Part shown: piece by piece, positions 25,520 through 34,406 of the stretch
Layout: each line of letters starts with the position of its first letter
Numbering within the stretch: the stretch's first letter is position 1
NCBI RefSeq assembly: GCF_007954505.1
Contig: NZ_CP042412.1
Location: 1,984,001 to 2,048,000 of the forward strand
Origin: Microbacterium sp. CBA3102
Lineage (GTDB): Bacteria; Actinomycetota; Actinomycetes; Actinomycetales; Microbacteriaceae
Direction of reading: 5' to 3'
DNA: 64,000 nucleotides
Translations under genes and position numbers: made by a program
The notes under the pieces: model-generated
Databases searched by the model: none
Told to the model about the DNA's origin: nothing
Seen by the model: only the letters and a program-made list of their open reading frames with translations

Positions 25520-26920
25520 ATGCAACGCCTCCTCGTCGCGCTCCTCGCCGCCTTCGATGCCGCCATCGCCGCGGCGGTCGGTCTCGTCGTGCTGCTCGCG
25601 CCGTTGACGCTGCTGTGGACGCTCGCCTTCGGTGTCACCGCGGACTGGGGTGCGCTCTGGCCGCTCACCGGAACGCTCTGGCAGTTCGGCCACGGGGTGC
25701 CGCTCGAGGTCACGATCCCGGATGCGCTCCTGGTGGCTCTCGCCATCCCCGCGGAGGCCGCGAGCTTCGCGGTGTCGATCACTCCGCTGGCGTTCCTGTT
25801 CTTCACGCTGCTCTTCGCGGCGCGTTCGGGAGACAGGGCGGCGAAGGCGGGCGCATGGCTGCTGGGGCCCCTGACCGGCACCGTGGTGTTCGCCGTCATC
25901 TCGGCCGGCGTCGCACTGACGACCCGCTTGGAAGCCGCCGCGACCTCGTTGCCCCTCGCCATCATCCTTCCCACCGCGGTCTACCTCGTCGGCGCGCTCT
26001 GCGGAGCCGTGCGCATCGCGTGGGAGGACGGGGACGGCGGCATGCTCGACCGTCTGCACGATCTGATCGACGCCCGCGAGGACTGGGCGCCGGTCCCGGT
26101 CGCGATCGTGCGCGGCGCGGCCTTCGCGCTCGTCGCCGTGGTCGGCGCCTCCGCGTTGGCTCTCGCCGTCACGACCCTGTTCCGCGGGGGCGAGGTGGTG
26201 GCCCTGTTCCAGGCGGCCCGCGTCGACGCGCTCGGGGCGACCGTGCTGACGCTCGCCCAACTCGCCTACCTGCCGACCCTGATCGTGTGGGCGGCGTCCT
26301 GGCTCGCCGGTCCCGGCTTCGCGGTCGGGTTCGGGACGGCCGTGTCGCCCGCCGGCACCCAGCTCGGTGTGGTGCCCGGCATCCCGGTGTTCGGTCTGCT
26401 GCCCGAGAACAGTTCGATCTGGATGCTGATCGTCGTGCTCCTCCCCGCCGCCGCCGGAGCCTTCGCCGGATGGGCGGTGCGCTCTCGCCTCGTGTGGGAG
26501 GGCACTCCGCTGCGGATGCCGCAGCGTGCGGTGATCGCACTCGGCATCGCCGGTGTCACCGCGGGGATCGCCGGGCTCGCCGCTGCCCTGGCGAACGGGT
26601 CGATGGGTCCGGGCCGGATGGCGGTGGTCGGACCGGCCGTGGTCCCGTTCGTCCTCGCCCTCGGCGCGGAGGTCCTCGTCGGCGCCGCGATCCTGCTGCT
26701 CTCGCCGCGGCACCGCGATGAGCTCGCGGAAGAGCGGACCGACCGGTGGATCGCCGAGATGACGGCGTACGATCCGGGGTACGCGCCCGCCGGTGCGGAG
26801 GCAGGAGTCCCCGTGGCCGGAATGTCGGTCGACGCATCCGAGCCCGACGACACGGCACCGCTCGACGATCTCCGACGGTTCGAACGGCCGAAGGACGAAC
26901 CGGCCGATTCGCGCGACTGA
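25520..26920 (+). CDS. DUF6350-family membrane protein
   Basis: This 466-residue integral membrane protein has about ten hydrophobic segments between residues 5 and 400 and a hydrophilic, acidic/basic C-terminal tail (about 400-466). It belongs to the DUF6350 family, found in actinobacteria beside purN-purH, and has no known function. An internal cytoplasmic-looking loop (WEDGDGGMLDRLHDLID) lies around residue 175. Conserved linkage with purine biosynthesis suggests, but does not prove, a related transport or envelope role. Confidence 0.8.
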   Translation: MQRLLVALLAAFDAAIAAAVGLVVLLAPLTLLWTLAFGVTADWGALWPLTGTLWQFGHGVPLEVTIPDALLVALAIPAEAASFAVSITPLAFLFFTLLFAARSGDRAAKAGAWLLGPLTGTVVFAVISAGVALTTRLEAAATSLPLAIILPTAVYLVGALCGAVRIAWEDGDGGMLDRLHDLIDAREDWAPVPVAIVRGAAFALVAVVGASALALAVTTLFRGGEVVALFQAARVDALGATVLTLAQLAYLPTLIVWAASWLAGPGFAVGFGTAVSPAGTQLGVVPGIPVFGLLPENSSIWMLIVVLLPAAAGAFAGWAVRSRLVWEGTPLRMPQRAVIALGIAGVTAGIAGLAAALANGSMGPGRMAVVGPAVVPFVLALGAEVLVGAAILLLSPRHRDELAEERTDRWIAEMTAYDPGYAPAGAEAGVPVAGMSVDASEPDDTAPLDDLRRFERPKDEPADSRD

Positions 26921-26971
26921 CCGCTTTCGCGTGGCCGGGGAGGCCGGAAGAGAGCCGGTCGCGCACCCCGG

Positions 26972-26977
26972 TAGACT
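26972..26977 (+). promoter_or_regulatory. -10 box TAGACT before purN
   Basis: TAGACT ends 6 nt before GTG 26984. No Shine-Dalgarno sequence is present, so purN is probably leaderless. Confidence 0.55.
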
Positions 26978-26983
26978 GGGCGC

Positions 26984-27571
26984 GTGCTCACGGTCGCCGT
27001 TCTCATCTCGGGCACCGGCTCGAACCTTCGCGCCCTCCTCGAGGCCGCTCGTCATCCCGATTTTCCCGCCAGGATCATCGTCGTGGGTGCCGACCGCGAA
27101 GCAGACGGGCTGGCCCACGCCGAGGAGTTCGGCATCCCCAGCTTCACGGTGCCCTGGCACGAGCACGAGAGTCGTGAGGCCTGGGGTGAGGAACTCGCCC
27201 GGCAGCTGGACGTCTGGAAGCCGGACCTCATCGTGCTCAGCGGACTCATGCGCCTCCTGCCGCCGACGCTCGTCGCCCGGTACTCGCCGCGCCTCATTAA
27301 CACCCACCCCGCGTACCTGCCGGAGTTCCCCGGTGCACACGGTGTGCGGGACGCGCTCGCCGCAGGGGTCTCCGAGACCGGCGCCAGTGTGATCGTCGTC
27401 GACGACGGGGTCGACACGGGGCCGATCCTGGCCCAGGAGCGCGTGCCGGTTCTCGCCGACGACACCGAGCACAGCCTGCACGAGCGCATCAAACCCGTCG
27501 AACGTCGACTGCTCATCGACGTCGTCCGCGGGATCGCCACCGGTGATCTCGCCCTGACGCCTTCTTCCTGA
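26984..27571 (+). CDS. purN: Phosphoribosylglycinamide formyltransferase (PurN)
   Basis: This 195-residue enzyme formylates GAR with 10-formyl-THF in purine biosynthesis. The N-terminal nucleotide fold has [15 protein letters not shown] (about residues 7-21), and the catalytic Asn, His and Asp are in [15 protein letters not shown] and [12 protein letters not shown] start is supported by the -10 box six bases upstream and by the family N-terminus. purH follows after 35 bases in the same operon. Length is normal. Confidence 0.96.
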   Translation: MLTVAVLISGTGSNLRALLEAARHPDFPARIIVVGADREADGLAHAEEFGIPSFTVPWHEHESREAWGEELARQLDVWKPDLIVLSGLMRLLPPTLVARYSPRLINTHPAYLPEFPGAHGVRDALAAGVSETGASVIVVDDGVDTGPILAQERVPVLADDTEHSLHERIKPVERRLLIDVVRGIATGDLALTPSS

Positions 27572-27606
27572 CCTCCACCCGACGCCCCCGCACGAAGGAG
27601 CCCATC

Positions 27607-29215
27607 ATGGCCGGCCCCCGCCACGACCCCACGCTCTACCGCGACCGCGACACCGTGCCGATCCGGCGCGCGCTCGTCTCGGTGAGCGACAAGACCGACC
27701 TGCTCGTCCTCGCCGAGGCGCTCGCCGGAGCGGGGATCGAGATCGTGTCGACCGGATCGACCGCCGCGACGATCCGTGACGCGGGTTTCACCGTCACCGA
27801 CGTGGCCGCCGTCACCGGCGTCGCCGAGATGCTCGACGGCCGCGTGAAGACGCTGCACCCGAAGGTCCATGGCGGCCTGCTCGCGGACCTCCGTCTCGAG
27901 GAGCACGAGCGTCAGCTCGAGGAGCTCGACATCGCGCCGTTCGAGCTCGTCGTGGTGAACCTGTATCCGTTCGTCGAGACCGTGGCCTCGGGCGCGATCG
28001 GCGATGACGTCGTCGAGCAGATCGACATCGGTGGACCCGCCATGGTGCGCGCCGCGGCGAAGAACCACGCCAACGTCGCGATCGTCGTCTCGCCGCAGTC
28101 CTATCCCGCCATCATCTCCGCGATCGAGGCTGGCGGTACGTCCGTGGGTCAGCGCCGGGAGCTCGCCGCCCGCGCGTTCGCTCACACCGCGGCGTACGAC
28201 ACGGCCGTCGCCCAGTGGTTCGCCGAGGGGACGCTCACCGAGCCGGGCGACCTCCCCGCGCACCTCACCATCCAGGCCGAGCGCCTCGCGACCCTCCGCT
28301 ACGGCGAGAACTCCCATCAGCGCGGCGCGATCTACACCCGCGCCGGTGGCCACGGCATCGCGCAGGCCACACAGTTGCAGGGCAAGGAGATGTCCTACAA
28401 CAACTACGTCGACGCGGACGCCGCACTGCGCGCCGCCTACGACATGATCAAGCCCGCCGTCGCGATCATCAAGCACGCCAACCCCTGCGGCATCGCGACC
28501 ACCGCTCCCAACGCCCTCGACCCGATCGCCAGCGCCCACCTGCGGGCCCACGAGTGCGACCCGGTCTCGGCGTACGGCGGGGTGATCGCCGCGAACGGCA
28601 CCGTGACCCTCAAGATGGCCGAGAACCTCAAGGACATCTTCACCGAGGTCATCGTCGCACCGGCGTTCGAGCCGGCCGCGCTCGAGGTCTTCAAGGCGAA
28701 GAAGAACCTGCGCCTGCTGCAGCTTCCGCAGGACTGGCGGCAGGAGCGGATGGACGTGCGTCTGGTCTCGGGCGGACTCCTCCTCCAGGATGCCGACCGC
28801 TTCCCGGACGACATCGGCTCGGTCGCGAAGAACTGGGAGCTCGTGTCGGGTGAGCGCCCGAGCGAGGCGGAGATGGAGAACCTGATCTTCGCGTGGAAGG
28901 CCTGCCGCGCGGTGAAGTCGAACGCGATCGTGCTCGCGAAGGACAACGCCACGGTCGGTGTCGGCATGGGCCAGGTCAACCGTGTCGACTCGTGCCGCCT
29001 CGCGGTCGAGCGTGCGGGGGGATCGGGCGGCCGGCTCTGTCGCCTCCTCCGACGCGTTCTTCCCGTTCGCGGATGGCGCTCAGGTGCTGATCGATGCCGG
29101 TGTCACGGCCATCGTGCAGCCGGGCGGATCGGTGCGCGACGAGGAGGTCGTGGATGCCGCGCGCAAGGCCGGCGTCACGATGTTCTTCACGGGGGAGCGT
29201 CACTTCTTCCACTGA
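27607..29215 (+). CDS. purH: Bifunctional AICAR transformylase/IMP cyclohydrolase, apparent frameshift
   Basis: PurH catalyses the last two steps to IMP. The N-terminal MGS-like cyclohydrolase part is seen as [14 protein letters not shown] and [15 protein letters not shown]; the transformylase part has [25 protein letters not shown] and KHANPCGIA. Translation from ATG 27607 (AAGGAG upstream) follows the family to residue 474, then leaves it at a run of six G (29016-29021). Removing one G restores the conserved end [20 protein letters not shown] through [11 protein letters not shown], with a stop at 29213-29215 and 535 residues in total. The unshifted frame runs on meaninglessly. A true loss would make the cell purine auxotrophic, so a sequence error is the simplest explanation. 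Confidence 0.9.
29016..29021 (+). other. Homopolymer G6 with extra G (purH frameshift site)
   Basis: The conserved reading requires five G between GTGC and ATCGG; six are present. One deletion restores the PurH C-terminus. Confidence 0.8.
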
Positions 29216-29228
29216 GCGACTGTCTCCC

Positions 29229-29311
29229 GCCGAGACCCCCGTTCCTTGCCGAGACCCCCGCCTGCCGACGTGTGCAGGCGGGGGGTCTCGGCGTTGCGCG
29301 GGGGTCTCGGC
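29229..29311. repeat. 83-bp nested inverted-repeat element, copy A
   Basis: Two copies of GCCGAGACCCCCG face two of CGGGGGTCTCGGC, so that GCCGAGACCCCCGCCTGC pairs with its complement around CGACGTGT (one extra G in the right arm). A second copy of the whole block is at 47639-47720. Copy A sits 13 nt after the purH stop and probably terminates that operon. Confidence 0.75.
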
Positions 29312-29323
29312 AGCACTGGAGAG

Positions 29324-29364
29324 ACGGGGACGGGGGACGGGGGACGGGGGACGGGGGACGGGGG
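29324..29364 (+). repeat. G-rich heptamer array (ACGGGGG)5
   Basis: Five perfect ACGGGGG units at 29330-29364 follow a shorter ACGGGG. Five G-tracts separated by AC fit a stable G-quadruplex on the plus strand. It lies between the convergent ends of purH and a membrane-protein gene and starts five bases before the latter's stop codon. Confidence 0.8.
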
Positions 29365-29368
29365 AGGG

Positions 29369-29894
29369 TCAGGTCGCGACGATCGCGCACATCGCGACGG
29401 TCGACACCGCCATGGTCGCGTGGTGGAGCCGATGCGGCCAGGCGCGCTCGGTCCGCAGCGCGACCACCGCGAGGATCACCGTCCCCAGCGCCAGCCCGGC
29501 ACTCACCAGCAGGGGGCATCGTGTCGACGGCTCCGTGCACGTGCGACGTGATGATCGGAGACGCCGCGGGCGACGGGATCCCGGGCATCAGGAGGACGAG
29601 CACCGCGGTCGTGATGACGCCGAGAGCCAGATGCGTCGACACCATCGCCTCCGGACGGGCAGTAGGGACCGGCGCCGCCCGGCGCACGGCGGCGAGCACG
29701 ATCCCGACGATGACGAGCACCGCGAACCACAGCACCGGCGGGAGCAGCAACACGGTCATCACATCGGCCATGCCGGCGAGCATCAGGGCGGCGACGAGGA
29801 TCTCCGGGCGTCCCGCATCCCGCCGCATCCCGACGAGCGCGCCCACCCCGACCGCGGCGGGGAGGAGTGCGACGACATGGAGGACCGCGTGCAC
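29369..29894 (-). CDS. Small membrane protein, apparent frameshift
   Basis: This is a 174-residue protein if one G is removed. Reading from GTG 29894 gives [22 protein letters not shown] and then several hydrophobic segments (about five), and departs into a meaningless frame at a run of five G (29512-29516, plus strand). Removing one restores [20 protein letters not shown] and a stop at 29371-29369. The start is one base from the stop of the C45 hydrolase gene, so it is coupled to that operon as its last gene. I do not recognise the family. Confidence 0.6.
29512..29516 (-). other. Homopolymer with extra base (membrane gene frameshift)
   Basis: Five C on the coding strand, where four restore an uninterrupted hydrophobic frame. 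It lies 0.5 kb from the purH lesion and is of the same kind. Confidence 0.65.
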
Positions 29895-29895
29895 G

Positions 29896-30987
29896 TCAGC
29901 CGGGCACGCGCTCGTCGAGCACACCGACGCGCCGCCACGGGGCCGTGGCGACCTCGGACGGCGGTGCTGCGGCGAATGTGATCGCTCCGTGCGCGACATC
30001 GAGCGCCACGGTGAGCTTCGTCTCCCAGCGCAGGTGCTCCGGCTCCTCCGGCCGTGCGCGGACCGAGATCGGGGCGTCCGGGATCGCCCCGAAGGCGACC
30101 GCCCGCTCACGGTCGTCGACGATGCGGGCGAGGTCGGCCGCGTCGGTCAGACAGCGGTACCGGGGCACGCTCGTCGTCTCGTAGGGGGAGTACTCGCCCG
30201 CGGCGAGCGTCTCGTCGAGGAAGTGGTTCGTGTGTGCCAGGGCCTTTCCGCGCGGGGCGGGGAGCACGGCGACTCCCGCGGGTGAGACCTCGACGGCGGC
30301 GGCCTCGGGGGTCACGCCATCGAACGACACCACCGTCAGGACGCTGGACGCGGCGAGGGGCACGGACTCGGCGATCGCGACCGCGCCGGCCACGTCGTGC
30401 GCCCCGTCGAGCATCATCCGTGCCAGCACGTGCACCGGCACACCCGCCTGCGACCCGTCGCTGCGATGGTGGAGGATGTTGAAGTGCACCCCGAGGCCGC
30501 GGTCGTTGACACCGATCTTGGCCGGCTGTCCGAACTCGGAGAACGTCACGACGCGGGCTCCGGATGCCGCGCGCAGCCGCCGGACGACCGTCTCGTTCGA
30601 GAGCGTCTCATGCCAGTCCCACGTCTGCAGTGTGCGTGGAGGATTCGCGTCGTCGGGCACGTAGACGATCGTGGAGCATTCCATCGACGGGGTCATCCGG
30701 GCGAGGATCTCGGTGCGGGCGGTGAGCAGATGCACGTCGGTGAGCGCCAGCCCACTGCCTTCCGCGACACCACGGAACTCGTCCGCGACCTCGGGCGCGA
30801 AGGACTCGACCATGCCCCGGCACTCGTCGGCGATGCTCCTGGCCTGCTCCGCGGAGACCCCGGACTGCTGGAACAGCCGGAGGTACGAGTCGCGCGCCGC
30901 GCGCAGCTGCGGTGCCCAGTGCTGGCCGAAGCGGTGGCCCTCTTCGCGCTGGTCGGCGGTTTCGGATGTCCACTCGTGGATGATCAT
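29896..30987 (-). CDS. C45-family autoproteolytic acyltransferase/hydrolase
   Basis: This 363-residue protein resembles the peptidase C45 / acyl-CoA:6-aminopenicillanate acyltransferase family of N-terminal-nucleophile hydrolases. The likely nucleophile is Cys104 in [13 protein letters not shown]; autoproteolysis before it would give a mature beta chain. [15 protein letters not shown] and AHTNHFLD match family contacts. There is no signal peptide. In this operon it would cleave or transfer an acyl group on an imported amide. It is coupled upstream (ATGA overlap with the FMN-binding gene) and downstream. Substrate is not determined. Confidence 0.78.
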   Translation of the reverse strand: MIIHEWTSETADQREEGHRFGQHWAPQLRAARDSYLRLFQQSGVSAEQARSIADECRGMVESFAPEVADEFRGVAEGSGLALTDVHLLTARTEILARMTPSMECSTIVYVPDDANPPRTLQTWDWHETLSNETVVRRLRAASGARVVTFSEFGQPAKIGVNDRGLGVHFNILHHRSDGSQAGVPVHVLARMMLDGAHDVAGAVAIAESVPLAASSVLTVVSFDGVTPEAAAVEVSPAGVAVLPAPRGKALAHTNHFLDETLAAGEYSPYETTSVPRYRCLTDAADLARIVDDRERAVAFGAIPDAPISVRARPEEPEHLRWETKLTVALDVAHGAITFAAAPPSEVATAPWRRVGVLDERVPG

Positions 30988-31628
30988 GCTTCTCCTCCGA
31001 TGCGCTCGACGAGTTCGGCGACGTCTCCGTAGGGGCAGCCTCGGGCGCGTGAGGCGGCGGCCACACGTCGTCTGACCTCGAGCGGCTTGTCCTGGCTGAC
31101 CTTGAACACCGCGCGCTGCTCGATGATCTCGAAGCGGAACGAGACGATGCCGCCGATGATGCGCTGGAACGTGGGGAGCGAGCTCGTCATGTCCCAGCGC
31201 GTGGGCTCCAGACCTTCCAGCTCCTCGACGGTCCGCGTGACGACGTGCATGCCGTCTGCGGAGTCCTCCAGCACGGTCACCCGTGCCGTCAGGTGCACCG
31301 CCGCATAGTCCCAGGTCGGGACGTTCGGGTCATCCGCGTACGTCGTGGGCGAGACGTAGTCGTGCGGGCCGGAGAACACCAGGAGCACGGCGTCGCCATC
31401 GGAGATGTGCTGCCACTGCGGGTTCTTGCGGGCGACGTGTCCGAGGAGCTCGCCTCCGACGAAGCCTCCGTCATCGGCCAGGCGCTCGATGATGACCGGC
31501 GTGTGGGTGACGGTCGGAGCACCGGACTCGCCGCCGCCGTTGGACACGATGAGCGCGAACGGATGTCGCCGGACGAGCTCGTTCACCTCGTGCTGCGACG
31601 GGGCGAGGTACTTCTCGAACTCGTACAC
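30984..31628 (-). CDS. FMN-binding negative regulator-like protein (PaiB family)
   Basis: This 214-residue protein has the PaiB split-barrel fold. VYEFEKYLAPS starts it, with HPFALIVSNG, GHVARKNPQW, VLLVFSGPHDYVSPTTY and TWDYAAVHLTA in the conserved positions. PaiB was named as a negative regulator of sporulation and degradative enzymes in Bacillus, but members bind FMN and may have other roles. GTG 31628 begins two bases after the stop of the P1 hydrolase gene; the stop overlaps the C45 gene start. Its place inside a catabolic operon suggests a flavin-dependent or polyamine-related function. Confidence 0.82.
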   Translation of the reverse strand: MYEFEKYLAPSQHEVNELVRRHPFALIVSNGGGESGAPTVTHTPVIIERLADDGGFVGGELLGHVARKNPQWQHISDGDAVLLVFSGPHDYVSPTTYADDPNVPTWDYAAVHLTARVTVLEDSADGMHVVTRTVEELEGLEPTRWDMTSSLPTFQRIIGGIVSFRFEIIEQRAVFKVSQDKPLEVRRRVAAASRARGCPYGDVAELVERIGGEA

Positions 31629-31630
31629 GG

Positions 31631-32650
31631 TCAGCCCGCCGCGCAGAGGATCGCGTCCCACGCGGTCTCGCCGGCGAGGGTCGCGACCGCGGTCGAGTTC
31701 AGCGAGAGCCGCCCGCGGGAGGACCCGGGGTCGTCGGGCAGCGCGACCTCGTCGGTGGTGAGGGCGAACAGCGTGTCGCCGTCGAGCGGGGTGTGGAACG
31801 GCTGGATGCCGCGGTGCATCGAGCTGTGCACCTGGAGTCCGAACTGCTTCAGCTCGACGTCGGACAGCTGCACGTTGGTGACCACGGCCGTGATCGTGGT
31901 GTTGCCGGCCATGGAATCCAGAAGCCGTGATTCGCCGATGGCCTCTTCGTAGTCGCGTGCGGGGTGGCGACGTTCTCCGGTCGCGTCGTCGTAGTTGCCG
32001 CGGATGATGCGCCCCTCCCGGTCGAGGATCACACCGTAGGGGTTGAGCACCGTCACGACGAGGACCTTCACATCGCCGACCTGGCGGAAGGCGACGCCCT
32101 GTCCGGTGAACTCGACACGCGCGGGGTCGACCTTGCCGGACGACGCCGACGCCCCGCCACCGACGCGTCCGACCTCCACGACGCCTTCACGCGCGGCCCG
32201 CAGCGCGGCCTTGCCGAGCGCGGCGTCGGGGAACACCGAGTTGTCGCGGACCGAGTAGTCGTAGATGATCGCCCCCGACACCAGCTGGAGCTGGTCGAAG
32301 CCGGACCGGTGGTCCACACGCGCGAACAGCTCCTCGGAGACTCCCGCGACGGCGGAGAGCCCGTACACGGACCCGCCGGCGAGGCAGATCGCATGGTTGT
32401 AGCCGTAGAGACCGCTCGCACCGACGGCGCCTCCGCGTCGGTCGGTGAAGGTGCGAGCGCCCGCCGGGATCGAGACGACCGTCGCGCCGGTCGGTCCCTC
32501 CGCGTACTCGGCGGTCCCGAGGAGGACCCCGGGGAAGTCGTACTCGACCAGACCGCGGTCGGTGCCGTGGACGGGGGAGAGGGCGAAATCGTCGTTGGAG
32601 AGGCGCGGCCCGGCGGAAAGGACGGGGGCGAGGCGGTGGGTGTCGGTCAC
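31631..32650 (-). CDS. P1/DmpA-family hydrolase, NylC-like
   Basis: This 339-residue enzyme belongs to the P1 (S58/DmpA) family, related to NylC, the endo-type 6-aminohexanoate-oligomer hydrolase. The autoprocessing site is N250-T251 in AGNTTITAVVTNV. With a constant offset of 16 residues, the NylC active-site positions I recall (Tyr146, Lys189, Asn219, Thr267, Asp306, Asp308) correspond here to Y130, K173, N203, T251, D290 and D292. Strings such as HSSMHRGIQPFHT and GDTLFA also fit. The family also has beta-aminopeptidases and D-esterases, so nylon-oligomer activity is not proven. The gene is in an operon with an oligopeptide importer and a copper amine oxidase. Start ATG 32650 overlaps the stop of the upstream ATPase. 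Confidence 0.88.
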   Translation of the reverse strand: MTDTHRLAPVLSAGPRLSNDDFALSPVHGTDRGLVEYDFPGVLLGTAEYAEGPTGATVVSIPAGARTFTDRRGGAVGASGLYGYNHAICLAGGSVYGLSAVAGVSEELFARVDHRSGFDQLQLVSGAIIYDYSVRDNSVFPDAALGKAALRAAREGVVEVGRVGGGASASSGKVDPARVEFTGQGVAFRQVGDVKVLVVTVLNPYGVILDREGRIIRGNYDDATGERRHPARDYEEAIGESRLLDSMAGNTTITAVVTNVQLSDVELKQFGLQVHSSMHRGIQPFHTPLDGDTLFALTTDEVALPDDPGSSRGRLSLNSTAVATLAGETAWDAILCAAG

Positions 32651-33417
32651 GATGAGAGCTCCTGGAAAAGTTGACGCGAATAGGGATGGCTGGGCAGGTC
32701 GTAGAACACGTCGGTCGGCGCGTGCTCGACGATCTCGCCGGCGCGCATCACCGCCACGTGGTGGGAGATGTAGCGGACGGCGGCGAGGTCGTGAGAGATG
32801 AACAGGGCGGCGAAGCCGTGCTCGGCCTGCAGATCCTGGATGAGGTTCAGGATCTGCGCCTGCACGGAGACGTCGAGCGCGCTGACCGCTTCGTCGAAGA
32901 CGATGAACGCCGGACGGGTGACGAGGGCACGGGCCACGCTCACACGCTGCAGCTGACCACCGGAGAGCTGATGCGGTCGGCGGGCGGCGAAGGAGGCGGG
33001 GAGCCCGACCTGTTCGAGCATCGCGATGGCACGGTGCTCGACCGCGGGGGTGCGCCGCTCGTGCACGAGGAGCGGTTCAAGGACCGAGGACAGGACGGTG
33101 GAACGTGGATCGAGCGCCCAGCGAGGGTGCTGGAGGACCGCTTGCATGCGACCGGCGCGGGAGCGCAGACTGCGGGCGAGCGGCGCGCCTTGGAACCGCA
33201 CGGTGCCGGTGTCGGGGCGCTGCAGGCCCAGGACCACCGAGCCCGTCGTCGTCTTGCCCGAACCGGATTCGCCGACGAGGCCGAGTGTCTCTCCGGGGGC
33301 GACTGAGAACGACACGTGCGCCATCGCCGTGACCGTGCGCCGACTCGCACCGATACCGGAGGAGAAGGCGAGGCTGACGTCGTCGAGTTCGATCGCGGGT
33401 GCGCTCGCGTCGCTCAT
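32647..33417 (-). CDS. ABC importer ATPase (OppF/DppF-like)
   Basis: This 256-residue ATPase has Walker A GESGSGKTT, signature LSGGQLQRVSVARAL, Walker B FIVFDEAVSALD and the H-loop SHD. HPYSRQLF at the C-terminus is typical of oligopeptide ATPases. It is the second ATPase of the importer encoded immediately upstream and is joined by ATGA overlaps to both neighbours. The C-terminal zinc-finger-like extension of some OppF proteins is short or absent. Confidence 0.9.
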   Translation of the reverse strand: MSDASAPAIELDDVSLAFSSGIGASRRTVTAMAHVSFSVAPGETLGLVGESGSGKTTTGSVVLGLQRPDTGTVRFQGAPLARSLRSRAGRMQAVLQHPRWALDPRSTVLSSVLEPLLVHERRTPAVEHRAIAMLEQVGLPASFAARRPHQLSGGQLQRVSVARALVTRPAFIVFDEAVSALDVSVQAQILNLIQDLQAEHGFAALFISHDLAAVRYISHHVAVMRAGEIVEHAPTDVFYDLPSHPYSRQLFQELSS

Positions 33418-34406
33418 ACGATCACCCCTTCGTCCGGCACCAGGCCGGCTCGGCGGTCCGCTTCACCGAGTTCGGCGGCGCGGATGCACAGGCTGTGCCG
33501 TGGGGGCACGGGATCGGGGCGGACCACCTCGCACGCGTCGATCCGGTGAGCGCAGCGCGCGGCGAAGGCACATCCCTCGGCCTCGCCATGCAGGACCGGC
33601 GGGGAGCCCGGGATGCTGGACAGGCGCTCGCCGCGTCGTGCCCGGGAGGGATCGGTGGCGGCGAGAGCGCGGGCGTAGGGGTGGACGGGACGCCCGAGCA
33701 CGGCGGCGGGACCGCGCTCCACGACGCGTCCGGCGTACATCACGGCCACCTCGTCGCACCAGCGCGCGACGGCGGGCAGATCGTGGCTGAGCCAGAGGAT
33801 CGTCGTCTTCTGCTCCCGTGCCTGGGTGAACAGCAGCCGGATGACCTCTTCGCGGACCTGGCTGTCGAGCGCCGCGGTCGGCTCGTCGGCGATGAGCAGT
33901 TTCGGCCGGCGACACATCGCCATCGCGATCGCCACGCGCTGCGCCATGCCACCGGAGATCTGGTGCGGGAACAGTCTCACCACCCGCGCGGGGTCGCTGA
34001 TCCTCATCGACTCCAGCAGCGCGAGCTGCCGGGGCAGGCCGTCGTCGTCGCCGATGGCCCGCAGCACGAGCCTCAGCTGCGCACCGATCCGCATCGTCGG
34101 GTCGAGGGACCCGATCGGATCCTGGGCGATGTAGGCGAGCGTGTCGCGGCGGTAGGCGCGCAGCGCATCGTGGTCGAGGCTCCGCACGTCGATGCCGTCG
34201 ACCTCGAGCTCTCCGCGCACGATCTGTGCGGACTTCGGCTGGAGCCGTCCGATCACGGCGGCGAGGGTGGACTTGCCCGACCCGGACTCGCCGACGATCG
34301 CCATCGAACTCCCGGCGGCGACGTCGAGGTCGACGCCGTCCAGCGCGCGGACGGTGGTGGTCCCGGTGAAGTCCAGGGCCAGGTCGCTGATGCGTACGGC
34401 GGTCAT
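33414..34406 (-). CDS. ABC importer ATPase (OppD/DppD-like)
   Basis: This 330-residue ATPase has Walker A GESGSGKST, YIAQDPIGSLDP (Q-loop), ISGGMAQRVAIAMAM and LLIADEPTAALD. The C-terminal RCAHRIDAC and CAFAARC cysteines are the Fe-S or metal-binding motif usual in OppD/DppD. ATG 34406 overlaps the stop of the permease gene. With the OppF-like protein it would energise uptake of a peptide-like or amide-linked solute. Confidence 0.92.
   Translation of the reverse strand: MTAVRISDLALDFTGTTTVRALDGVDLDVAAGSSMAIVGESGSGKSTLAAVIGRLQPKSAQIVRGELEVDGIDVRSLDHDALRAYRRDTLAYIAQDPIGSLDPTMRIGAQLRLVLRAIGDDDGLPRQLALLESMRISDPARVVRLFPHQISGGMAQRVAIAMAMCRRPKLLIADEPTAALDSQVREEVIRLLFTQAREQKTTILWLSHDLPAVARWCDEVAVMYAGRVVERGPAAVLGRPVHPYARALAATDPSRARRGERLSSIPGSPPVLHGEAEGCAFAARCAHRIDACEVVRPDPVPPRHSLCIRAAELGEADRRAGLVPDEGVIV

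Noticed and set aside
27607..30285. purH as a single 892-residue protein
   Set aside because: After residue 474 the frame leaves the family; the conserved C-terminus is in another frame, so a one-base error or lesion is the better explanation.
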